From NCBI GenBank assembly GCA_002392325.1, contig DGGS01000005.1:1-9206 (forward strand): a DNA stretch of 9,206 nucleotides, given 5' to 3'. The notes under the pieces are model-generated. The model was not told the origin of the DNA. It was given only the letters and a program-made list of their open reading frames with translations, and searched no databases. Shown one piece after another: positions 1 through 6,439 of the stretch (position 1 is the first letter of the stretch; each line of letters begins with the position of its first letter). This DNA is from Bacteroidales bacterium UBA3868. Its GTDB lineage: Bacteria > Bacteroidota > Bacteroidia > Bacteroidales > WCHB1-69. The position numbers and the translations under genes are program-made.

Positions 1-283
1 GGTCCTTGGGAACGAGGCCCACGAGACTATCAACTACTTCTTTGTTCTTGACAAACACCAGCATAGGGATGTTCATCACGCCAAACTGCATGGCGAGATC
101 GTTGTTTTCGTCGGTGTCGCATTTGCCGATGACGGCCTGGCCTTCAAATTCGGCGGCCACTTCTTCGACAACCGGTCCGAGGTGGCGACAAGGTCCGCAC
201 CAGGGGGCCCAAAAGTCAATCACCACCAATTTGTCCCCATTAATCAGGGTTTCAAAATTGCTTGAATCAATTGCTAATGCCAT
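1..283 (-). CDS. trxA: Thioredoxin, C-terminus cut by the window edge
   Basis: Thioredoxin is a small cytoplasmic protein that reduces disulfides in target proteins such as ribonucleotide reductase and is itself recharged by thioredoxin reductase. The minus strand from the ATG at 283 reads 94 codons of a typical thioredoxin fold. The active-site motif WCGPC has its cysteines at residues 29 and 32, preceded by the usual DFWA strand. The cis-proline loop follows as NIPM, with Pro at residue 73. The family most often has Thr after this proline, so Met is a small deviation next to the active site. The reading frame is still open at base 1, and a normal thioredoxin of about 105 residues would need only some ten more. 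No Shine-Dalgarno sequence precedes the start. The gene is divergent from purA and has a candidate promoter of its own. The family call is certain; whether this is the main housekeeping thioredoxin cannot be told. Confidence 0.95.
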   Translation of the reverse strand, partial: MALAIDSSNFETLINGDKLVVIDFWAPWCGPCRHLGPVVEEVAAEFEGQAVIGKCDTDENNDLAMQFGVMNIPMLVFVKNKEVVDSLVGLVPKD

Positions 284-348
284 AATATTAAAATTTAAAG
301 TTAAAAAAAATCAAAACTCAAAAGTTAAGGGTATATGAATTGAAGTCG

Positions 349-377
349 CAAAAATAATAAAATTTGGAATATTCAAA
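349..377 (-). promoter_or_regulatory. Candidate trxA promoter (Bacteroidota type)
   Basis: Read on the minus strand, TATTTTTG (356 down to 349) matches the Bacteroidota -7 consensus TAnnTTTG, and TTTG (377 down to 374) lies 17 bp upstream as a -33 element, slightly closer than the usual 19 or so. Transcription would start near 343, giving a leader of about 60 nt before the trxA ATG. The 8-bp palindrome GAATATTC (367-374) lies in the spacer and touches the -33 element. The match is by eye only. Confidence 0.5.
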
Positions 378-398
378 AAGATGAATACATTTTTTGAG

Positions 399-406
399 TA
401 TCTTTG
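399..406 (+). promoter_or_regulatory. Candidate purA -7 promoter element
   Basis: TATCTTTG fits the Bacteroidota -7 consensus TAnnTTTG and is identical to the -7 box of the tRNA-Cys promoter in this window. No convincing TTTG sits about 19 bp upstream, so the -33 half is weak or absent. Transcription would start around 412, leaving a leader of about 50 nt before the purA ATG. It is the only good match on the plus strand between trxA and purA. Confidence 0.5.
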
Positions 407-461
407 CCGCTGCAAACACATGGTTTGCGATAATTTCTAAACAATGACTTTATAGCATTTT

Positions 462-1742
462 ATGGAAAAAAAGAAGATTGACATTTTACTTGGTTTGCAA
501 TGGGGTGATGAAGGAAAAGGCAAGATCGTGGATGTGGTGACCCCGAAATACGATGTGGTAGCCCGCTTCCAAGGCGGTCCGAACGCCGGACACTCATTGG
601 AGTTCAACGGCATCCGCCATGTGCTCCACATTATCCCGTCCGGTATTTTCCACAAGGAGAAAATCAATATTATCGGTAATGGTGTGGTGATTGACCCTGT
701 AACTTTTGAGGAGGAAATCAACGCGCTGATAGCCATGGGGCTTACCCCGACCGACAATCTTTTCGTTTCCAAGAAGGCGCACCTCATCCTGCCCACACAC
801 AAGTTGCTGGATGCGGCATACGAGGCACAAAAAGGCGACATGAAAATCGGTTCCACCCTCAAGGGCATTGGACCCACCTACACGGACAAGACTGCCCGCA
901 CCGGTCTGCGTGTCTGCGACCTGCTTTCGCCCAAATTTCTGGAAAAATACAAACAAATCCAAAACCAACATCTGCAAATACTTGACAGTCTGAACTTTGA
1001 CTACAAGCAGAAATTATCCGAACTGGAACAGAAATGGATGGATTCGCTGGCCATGCTGAAGTCTTTCACCTTCATCGACAGCGAATATGAGATGTACGAT
1101 TATCTGCAAGACGGGAAATCCGTGCTGGCGGAGGGTGCGCAGGGCACGATGCTGGACCTGGAGTTCGGCGCCTACCCGTTCGTCACCTCATCCAACACCA
1201 TTGCCGCCGGCGCATTCACCGGACTCGGTCTTGACCCGCACTTTGCAGGCAAGGTTATCGGCATTGTGAAGGCCTACTGCACGCGCGTGGGCAGCGGCCC
1301 CTTCCCCACGGAGCTTTTCGACACCACTGGTGAGACACTGCGCAAGCAGGGCAACGAATACGGCGCCACCACCGGCAGGCCGCGCCGCTGCGGTTGGCTT
1401 GACCTCGTGGCCCTCAAGTACGCCCTCATGATCAATGGCGTTACCGACATCGCCCTCACCAAAGCCGATGTGATGTCCAACTTCGAGACCATCAACATCT
1501 GCACCGCATACAAGGTGAACGGCGAACTCACCACCAAGATGCCCACCGACAACGACGCCGAAATCGAACCTGTCTATACCCCGCTGAAAGGTTGGATGCA
1601 GGATATCAGCCAATGCAAAAGCTACGAAGAACTGCCCCAAACTTTCAAGGACTACATCCGTTTCATCGAAGAGGAAACCCACACCCCGATTTCCATCGTT
1701 TCTGTGGGTCCCGACCGCGACGCCACCATCTTCAGAGACTAA
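462..1742 (+). CDS. purA: Adenylosuccinate synthase (PurA)
   Basis: This cytoplasmic enzyme joins IMP and aspartate using GTP to form adenylosuccinate, the first committed step from IMP to AMP. At 426 residues it has the normal family length. Visible signatures are the GTP-binding and catalytic loop QWGDEGKGK (residues 13-21), the NAGHS stretch with the second catalytic residue His44, the IMP-loop motif GATTGRPRRCGW (301-312), the guanine-specificity motif TKAD (333-336) and GPDRD near the C-terminus (417-421). The ATG at 462 is the first possible start, because an in-frame TAG lies 9 bp upstream at 453-455. There is no Shine-Dalgarno sequence, as is usual in Bacteroidota. Only 9 bp separate its stop from the next gene, so the two are probably transcribed together. 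No truncation or frameshift is visible. Confidence 0.98.
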   Translation: MEKKKIDILLGLQWGDEGKGKIVDVVTPKYDVVARFQGGPNAGHSLEFNGIRHVLHIIPSGIFHKEKINIIGNGVVIDPVTFEEEINALIAMGLTPTDNLFVSKKAHLILPTHKLLDAAYEAQKGDMKIGSTLKGIGPTYTDKTARTGLRVCDLLSPKFLEKYKQIQNQHLQILDSLNFDYKQKLSELEQKWMDSLAMLKSFTFIDSEYEMYDYLQDGKSVLAEGAQGTMLDLEFGAYPFVTSSNTIAAGAFTGLGLDPHFAGKVIGIVKAYCTRVGSGPFPTELFDTTGETLRKQGNEYGATTGRPRRCGWLDLVALKYALMINGVTDIALTKADVMSNFETINICTAYKVNGELTTKMPTDNDAEIEPVYTPLKGWMQDISQCKSYEELPQTFKDYIRFIEEETHTPISIVSVGPDRDATIFRD

Positions 1743-1751
1743 CCCACGCGT

Positions 1752-4700
1752 ATGCGCAAACTGACCCTCCTCCCCTGCCTGCTCCTTTGCTGTTTGCTGC
1801 TCCTCACAAACGGCAGAGCGCAATCGTTGGCGGATGAGAAACAGTTTGTTGACGCCCTTCAGAATACCCTTCAACAACAATATTCCCGTTACCAAAACCG
1901 GGAAGCACCCATTTGCTCTCTCCGTTTCTATTTGGAGTCTGTCAACGACTATATCCTGGCATCTTCTATGGGGAGTTTAACCTCCAAACAACACCACAGT
2001 TACCGCACCTTAACGGTGGAACTACTCGTGGGCAACCCATTAAGCGGAAAAGTCATTGCCGCTTCTTCCGAAAAAAACATTCTGCTGCCGCTTGACTATA
2101 ATTTTCCAGCAGTGGAACATATTATTACCCACGAGGTTCAGCATGTTTACCTTAAAGCTGAAAAAACATTTTTGGACAAACAGTTTTCGGAGAAAATGGG
2201 CAAACCTACGGATTATGATGCGTTCCCGCTGACAGAAGCGCCGTTTGTTTCAGAAATCCAACTTGACTACTGCTCCGGATTCCAAATGGAAGAATGGGAA
2301 AATACGGTTAAGGCATACTCCGATCTTTGGAACGCTTTTGGTCCACAAGTGTCGGGAACGGCCACCCTGCATTACACTTGCACTCATTCGATCGATATCC
2401 GGAATAATGGATTTCAAAAAACTCACAATCAAAATGTTACACTTCTAACTCTTACCGCCTCTCTTACGGATGAAGAGGGTTATACCATACCTTGTGAAAA
2501 GTATTTTCTGGTGGAGTATCCTTCGGATCTTCCTGAAAAAAATGCCATTCTGCAAGAAGAGACCGCTTTGTTCGACAAAATGCAACGGCAGGCCAATGCC
2601 CCTATGGTCGTCACGACAACCACATGCCCTGTTTTGTTCTCCAGTCAGGCGGCCTCTCTGGTTCTTTGCCATGACTACCTCTCCGGCGATCCCGCATCCT
2701 TGTCAAATCCCATTTTAAGAGCTCGGCAGGATAAAAACCAACTTTGGGTGGAGTGCACTCCGCACTCCTCCGATAACGACTTGTTTAAAAAGTTGTTACA
2801 AACGATTAAAAACCAGAATAAAGAATACGGCTATTGGATTCAGACTATACATTATTCGGAGTCGGATGGATTTGTGCCGCAATTGGTATTTCGCGTCTAT
2901 GCTGACGGCAGGGCCAACGAACTGGTGCGAGGCCTTTCCATTCCGAAAAACCAACATTTTTGGAACCAAGTGATGGATGGTGGCGACATTTCCGATTTCA
3001 ATATTGCTCCAAACTCCATTACAGCATCCGCACCTGTGCGCTGCACCGCACCGTCTGTGTTATGTTATCTGATTGATATTCAACCACTTCAAACACAACC
3101 CAAACATACCCTTTTGGCTCCTGTCTCCTTTGACGAGACTCCTAGTCCGCTGGCCTTCCCTTCTCTTGCGACCCAGGTTATGCAAGATGAGATTCAGCGT
3201 TTTTTCACAGACAGCATGCTGCTGAAAAATCCCAAACCTTACGATGTTGAGTATTTAATTTCCGATGCGAATACTTATACTGTAGAAAGTTCCATGGGAA
3301 GCACGCTCTCCGTATGCGAGCAACCGACACGACATCTCAATACCCGCCTGTTGGTGGGTGACAACACGCTGAATAACGAAAACCTCTATTCCTGTCCGAA
3401 TACGGTATCACGCAATCTGCCATTGGACAACAATTACGCGAACATGGTCCAAACTGCGCACCAGTGCACGGAAGACGCCTACCGGCAAGCGCTCACGGAT
3501 TATGAGGAAAAGGTTAGACTGACAGCGCATGTGCCCAGTGATGGGAAAGATGCCCTGAAAGACCGTTCTGAGGCATTCAGCAAATCTTCGCTTAACGAAA
3601 AACCGCTGGAAGAAATATCCCTTTCGCAAGTGGAATATTTGGCAAACGATTTGTCTGCCAGATTTTTACATGATAATCCAACGCTTTATAGCTCCGGAGT
3701 CACCACTTATGTGTATCAAGCCAATGCGTATTTCACGAATGCGCAAAACATCCAATATATCCGCCCCTTCCGTCTTCTTTGCATTCAGCTTCACGCGTCT
3801 GCGATAACGGAAGATGGTGACACGCTGCACGACAACACCCAACTGCTGTACCGCGATTTTCATGATCTGCCTGATATTGAAATCTTGTACCAAGAGGTGG
3901 ATTTAATGGCCCATCGCCTTCAGGAATGGGCTCATGCGCCAAAACTCACGGAGTATTACGATGGTCCCGTTCTGCTGTCAAAAGACGCTGTTTCCGAGCT
4001 GCTCCCTTACTTATTAATAGAAAGCGCACCCTCATTGCTTAATGTCCGGACTCCCATTAACACTCAAAACTATACTCCCAACTTTTGGATGAAGATGCTC
4101 AACAAACAGATTACGAGCAATATGTTGAATATTTCCGCCAATTATGAGCAGGAAATAACGGCTGGCGTACATCTGATAGGGCATCAAACTTTGGATGCGG
4201 AAGGATTGGAACCCAACAAGAAAACCGTATTGGTTCAAAGAGGTAAATTGTTGGAACTGCTCTCCAACCGAACTCCGACCAAGAGCGGAAAATACTCAAA
4301 CGGACATCAGCAGTTATGTCTGAACAACGGGTATTTGGTCACGGCATTAGGGGCAGGCATATTGGAAATAACCGGAAACAATACATTGGACGAACGAGCG
4401 CTGACCAAGGAATTGCTCAAGCAGGCACGCGCAGCGGGAAACAAATATGCCTATCGGATTGAAAAAATGGGAAAACAGCAGGATGCCGATGGTCATATTA
4501 GACTTGTGCCGCTGTATGTCAACCGAATCAAAGTTGCCAATGGTGAGGCATTCCCCGTTCGGGTATCCCAAACTGAGTCCGTTGACTTCAACCTATTGAA
4601 CAAAGTATCAGGTGTTTCAAGAGAGCGTGTTGTGTTCAACAAACTTCTTAAGCAACTGAATACCAAACAGATGAACAAGCAAGATATATTCTGGGGTATT

Positions 4701-4766
4701 CCATCTTCCATTATTTCGCCATCGTTTATTTTGTTAAAGAATTTCCAATTGATGCCTCAAGAATAA
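1752..4766 (+). CDS. Secreted double-module TldD/PmbA-related protein
   Basis: I read this 1004-residue protein as two tandem copies of the TldD/PmbA-related fold (peptidase U62 relatives), based on family patterns recalled from memory. Residues 1-23 form a Sec signal peptide with a long Leu/Cys core and likely cleavage GRA|QS, so the protein should be periplasmic or outer-membrane associated. Module A (about 28-455) and module B (about 475-1004) share SSMGS (71 and 513), LLVG (91 and 533), LPLD (112 and 556) and a PVL-[FL]-S stretch (293 and 739). Module B also has the NRTPTKSGKYSNGH block (839-852) that marks single-module relatives, normally about 500-550 residues. Module A lacks that block. 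Neither copy has the HExxxH zinc motif of true TldD, so peptidase activity is doubtful. True TldD/TldE are cytoplasmic and process peptides; this one is exported and its substrate is unknown. It starts 9 bp after purA, with no clear terminator behind it. Family assignment is fairly sure, function is not. Confidence 0.75.
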   Translation: MRKLTLLPCLLLCCLLLLTNGRAQSLADEKQFVDALQNTLQQQYSRYQNREAPICSLRFYLESVNDYILASSMGSLTSKQHHSYRTLTVELLVGNPLSGKVIAASSEKNILLPLDYNFPAVEHIITHEVQHVYLKAEKTFLDKQFSEKMGKPTDYDAFPLTEAPFVSEIQLDYCSGFQMEEWENTVKAYSDLWNAFGPQVSGTATLHYTCTHSIDIRNNGFQKTHNQNVTLLTLTASLTDEEGYTIPCEKYFLVEYPSDLPEKNAILQEETALFDKMQRQANAPMVVTTTTCPVLFSSQAASLVLCHDYLSGDPASLSNPILRARQDKNQLWVECTPHSSDNDLFKKLLQTIKNQNKEYGYWIQTIHYSESDGFVPQLVFRVYADGRANELVRGLSIPKNQHFWNQVMDGGDISDFNIAPNSITASAPVRCTAPSVLCYLIDIQPLQTQPKHTLLAPVSFDETPSPLAFPSLATQVMQDEIQRFFTDSMLLKNPKPYDVEYLISDANTYTVESSMGSTLSVCEQPTRHLNTRLLVGDNTLNNENLYSCPNTVSRNLPLDNNYANMVQTAHQCTEDAYRQALTDYEEKVRLTAHVPSDGKDALKDRSEAFSKSSLNEKPLEEISLSQVEYLANDLSARFLHDNPTLYSSGVTTYVYQANAYFTNAQNIQYIRPFRLLCIQLHASAITEDGDTLHDNTQLLYRDFHDLPDIEILYQEVDLMAHRLQEWAHAPKLTEYYDGPVLLSKDAVSELLPYLLIESAPSLLNVRTPINTQNYTPNFWMKMLNKQITSNMLNISANYEQEITAGVHLIGHQTLDAEGLEPNKKTVLVQRGKLLELLSNRTPTKSGKYSNGHQQLCLNNGYLVTALGAGILEITGNNTLDERALTKELLKQARAAGNKYAYRIEKMGKQQDADGHIRLVPLYVNRIKVANGEAFPVRVSQTESVDFNLLNKVSGVSRERVVFNKLLKQLNTKQMNKQDIFWGIPSSIISPSFILLKNFQLMPQE
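1833..3116 (+). repeat. Module A of the double TldD-related protein (shortened)
   Basis: Residues about 28-455. The order is the N-terminal SSMGS/LLVG/LPLD segment, a long helical and beta middle, the CPVLFSSQAA strand (292-301), then directly a C-terminal segment with RVYADGRANELVRG (381-394) and the APSVLCYLIDIQ strand (433-444). In module B about 110-130 residues lie between the PVL strand and the closing segment; here the join falls near residues 307-330. The reading frame stays open, so this looks like an old in-frame loss, not a recent break. Confidence 0.6.
3174..4763 (+). repeat. Module B of the double TldD-related protein (full length)
   Basis: Residues about 475-1004. It shows the complete order expected of a single TldD/PmbA-related protein: SSMGS (513-517), LLVG (533-536), NLPLDNNY followed by a helix (555-589), an aromatic stretch ending in YFTNAQ (660-665), the YDGPVLLS strand (736-743), the SNGH loop (849-852) and a closing ISPSFILLKNFQL strand (988-1000). 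The place where TldD carries its zinc-binding histidines (just after the PVL strand) reads ELLPYLLIES and has none. Confidence 0.65.
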
Positions 4767-4816
4767 AATTGTTGAAAAAAAATGCATCGGAGAGGCAGAC
4801 AAAAAAACTTTTTATT

Positions 4817-4824
4817 TATTTTTG
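4817..4824 (+). promoter_or_regulatory. Candidate pyrBI -7 promoter element
   Basis: TATTTTTG matches TAnnTTTG and lies in the 127-bp gap before pyrB, in an AT-rich stretch. No TTTG is found about 19 bp upstream, so support is partial. If used, the leader would be roughly 65 nt. I see no hairpin plus T-tract between it and pyrB, so an enterobacterial-style pyrBI attenuator is not evident. Confidence 0.35.
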
Positions 4825-4879
4825 CAAGGTGGTTGGGCAATAAGGGATATTTGGTGAAAATTATTATCAACTAAAATAT

Positions 4880-4886
4880 AAGGAGG
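4880..4886 (+). promoter_or_regulatory. Strong Shine-Dalgarno sequence of pyrB
   Basis: AAGGAGG lies 7 nt before the TTG start of pyrB, a textbook anti-16S match and spacing. It decides the start: an in-frame TAA at 4879-4881 closes the frame just upstream, and the next in-frame ATG is codon 63, beyond essential active-site residues. No other gene start visible in the window has such a site, and strong Shine-Dalgarno sequences are uncommon in Bacteroidota. Confidence 0.85.
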
Positions 4887-4893
4887 CCTTATT

Positions 4894-5817
4894 TTGTTAA
4901 AGAACAGATGCTTAATAGACCCGGCGGATTTCACACGTGAAGAATTTCGCGAAATCTTTGATTTGGCACATCAGATCATTGCCGATCCGGAAAAATACAG
5001 TAAGAGTTGCGAAGGGAAAATCTTGGCAACTCTTTTTTATGAACCGAGCACACGCACGCGCTTCAGTTTCGAGGCAGCCATGTTGCGTTTGGGTGGCAAG
5101 GTAATCGGTTTTTCGGAACCGAACTCCAGTTCCACCGCTAAAGGTGAGAGCATTGCCGACACTTTGCGCACCATTGAGTGCTATGCGGATATAGCCGCCA
5201 TGCGTCACCCCAAAGAGGGTGCCCCGCGTATGGCAAGCCATTATATCCACATGCCGCTCATCAATGCCGGCGATGGCGGTCACCAGCACCCCACTCAAAC
5301 GCTGACGGACATCCTGACCATCGAGCGATTGCGCGGCAATGTGGAAAACAAGACCTACGGTTTCTGCGGTGACTTGAAGTTCGGTCGTACCGTGCACTCC
5401 CTAGTCAAGTTCCTCAGCAACTATGAAGGGGTGAAGTTCATCTTCATTTCCCCCGAAGAACTTCGTGTGCCGGAATATATCCGCGAAGAGGTGGTCAAGA
5501 AAAAAGGCATTCCCTTCGAGGAGGTGGACCAGATGGAACCTTATATGGGTCAACTTGACTTCCTGTACATGACCCGTGTGCAGCGCGAGCGTTTCTTCAA
5601 TGAGGAAGACTACATCCGTCTGAAAGACCGTTTCATCCTGGATGCCGAAAAGATGACCTATGCTCGTCCTGACACCTACATTCTGCACCCGCTCCCACGC
5701 GTGAACGAAATCAGCACCGAGGTGGACAGCGACCCGCGCGCCCAATACTTCAACCAGGCCCGAAACGGCATGTATGTGCGCATGGCACTCATCTGCAAAC
5801 TTTTAGGAATCTATTAA
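4894..5817 (+). CDS. pyrB: Aspartate transcarbamoylase catalytic chain (PyrB)
   Basis: PyrB condenses carbamoyl phosphate with aspartate to carbamoyl aspartate, the committed step of pyrimidine synthesis, in the cytoplasm. Its 307 residues match the family length. The carbamoyl phosphate loop STRTR is at 52-56, the mobile lysine loop STAKGES at 80-86 (Lys83), HPTQTLTD at 132-139, [12 protein letters not shown] at 159-170 and the substrate-binding HPLPR at 265-269. Translation starts at TTG, with a strong Shine-Dalgarno sequence 7 nt upstream. The opening ([10 protein letters not shown]) and the closing part of the protein resemble clostridial PyrB, as I recall those sequences, more than Bacteroides PyrB, which suggests transfer from a Firmicute. 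Base composition does not stand out from neighbouring genes, so any transfer would be old. pyrI follows after 11 bp, as expected for a holoenzyme of both chains. Confidence 0.97.
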   Translation: MLKNRCLIDPADFTREEFREIFDLAHQIIADPEKYSKSCEGKILATLFYEPSTRTRFSFEAAMLRLGGKVIGFSEPNSSSTAKGESIADTLRTIECYADIAAMRHPKEGAPRMASHYIHMPLINAGDGGHQHPTQTLTDILTIERLRGNVENKTYGFCGDLKFGRTVHSLVKFLSNYEGVKFIFISPEELRVPEYIREEVVKKKGIPFEEVDQMEPYMGQLDFLYMTRVQRERFFNEEDYIRLKDRFILDAEKMTYARPDTYILHPLPRVNEISTEVDSDPRAQYFNQARNGMYVRMALICKLLGIY

Positions 5818-5828
5818 AATCATCGACT

Positions 5829-6263
5829 ATGTTAGAAATCAACAGTATAGAAAGAGGTATTGTCATCGACCATATCAAAGCCGGATATGGCATGACCGTA
5901 TTTAACTACCTGCATTTGGAAAACGCCGACTACAATGTGGCCCTCATTATGAATGCCTTCAGTTTGAAAATGGGCAAGAAGGACATCATCAAGATCAATG
6001 AGGTTATTGATATCAACTACGACTTCCTCGGCCTTATTGACCCCAATGCTACGGTAAACATTATTGAAAACGGCAAAACGGTGAAAAAGGTGAAACTGGA
6101 GGTTCCTGAAACCGTCACCAACATCATCCATTGCAAGAATCCACGTTGCGTCACCTCCGTGGAGCACTACTTTGACCATGTTTTCCACTTGGTGGACAAA
6201 GAAAAACGCTCCTACCGGTGTGAATACTGCGATGATATCGTAATTCCATACCCCAACAAATAA
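5829..6263 (+). CDS. pyrI: Aspartate transcarbamoylase regulatory chain (PyrI)
   Basis: PyrI binds nucleotide effectors (CTP and ATP in the E. coli enzyme) and links PyrB trimers into the allosteric holoenzyme. The 144-residue protein has the N-terminal nucleotide-binding domain, opening with GIVIDHIKAG (10-19), and the C-terminal zinc domain with four cysteines at 102, 107, 131 and 134 (Cx4C and Cx2C), so metal binding and contact with PyrB should be intact. Like PyrB it reads as the clostridial form from memory, for example the KMGKKDIIKI stretch (47-56) and the CEYCDD end. Its start lies 11 bp behind the pyrB stop and has no Shine-Dalgarno sequence, so it may depend on translation of pyrB. 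The stop is immediately followed by the tRNA-Cys promoter. Confidence 0.96.
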   Translation: MLEINSIERGIVIDHIKAGYGMTVFNYLHLENADYNVALIMNAFSLKMGKKDIIKINEVIDINYDFLGLIDPNATVNIIENGKTVKKVKLEVPETVTNIIHCKNPRCVTSVEHYFDHVFHLVDKEKRSYRCEYCDDIVIPYPNK

Positions 6264-6265
6264 AA

Positions 6266-6296
6266 TTTGGTGGTATCAAAAAAAATTGTATCTTTG
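6266..6296 (+). promoter_or_regulatory. Promoter of tRNA-Cys (exact Bacteroidota consensus)
   Basis: TTTG (6266-6269), a 19-bp spacer, and TATCTTTG (6289-6296) match the Bacteroidota primary sigma factor consensus in both elements and spacing. It begins two bases after the pyrI stop codon. Transcription would start near 6301-6303, leaving a short 5' leader of about 8-10 nt to be trimmed before the mature tRNA. Confidence 0.85.
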
Positions 6297-6310
6297 CAGC
6301 GTCTTAACAG

Positions 6311-6381
6311 GGTCTCTTGGCCGAGTGGTTAGGTACCGGTCTGCAAAACCGTTGACTCCAGTTCGAATCTGGAAGAGACCT
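6311..6381 (+). tRNA. tRNA-Cys (anticodon GCA)
   Basis: This 71-nt sequence folds as a standard cloverleaf. The acceptor stem is GGTCTCT (6311-6317) with AGAGACC (6374-6380), and the discriminator base is T6381, the U73 that identifies tRNA-Cys. The anticodon loop CTGCAAA (6341-6347) holds GCA at 6343-6345. The T arm is TCCAG, loop TTCGAAT, CTGGA (6357-6373). The D stem is GCC (6320-6322) with GGT (6332-6334). The outermost pair of the anticodon stem (C6336 and T6352) is mismatched, where a G-U pair is usual. CCA is not encoded (TCAC follows), so it must be added after transcription. Confidence 0.96.
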
Positions 6382-6384
6382 CAC

Positions 6385-6419
6385 AAAAAAACCAGAACAC
6401 GATGTGCTCTGGTTTTTTT
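6385..6419. terminator. Bidirectional intrinsic terminator
   Basis: The stem ACCAGA (6391-6396) pairs with TCTGGT (6408-6413), then an A/C mismatch, then CAC with GTG around a GAT loop. An A tract (6385-6390) flanks one side and a T tract (6413-6419) the other, so the hairpin is followed by a U run in transcripts from either strand. It would end the tRNA-Cys transcript on the plus strand and the nrdJ-CCG transcript arriving on the minus strand, whose last stop codon is at 6440. Confidence 0.88.
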
Positions 6420-6439
6420 ATTATGGAAAAAAATTATTA

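Noticed and set aside
444..455. ATG upstream of purA as an alternative start
   Set aside because: It is in frame but reaches a TAG after three codons, so it cannot start PurA.
1188..1895. Long minus-strand open frame of 235 codons opposite purA
   Set aside because: It lies antisense to the strongly conserved end of purA and the start of the next gene; its Gly/Val/Ala-rich translation is typical of the shadow of a GC-rich gene and shows no domain.
4767..4893. Possible pyrBI leader peptide and attenuator as in enterobacteria
   Set aside because: No leader reading frame followed by a GC-rich hairpin and T tract is visible; the only dyad noticed (TTGC and GCAA around 4821-4839) is four base pairs long.
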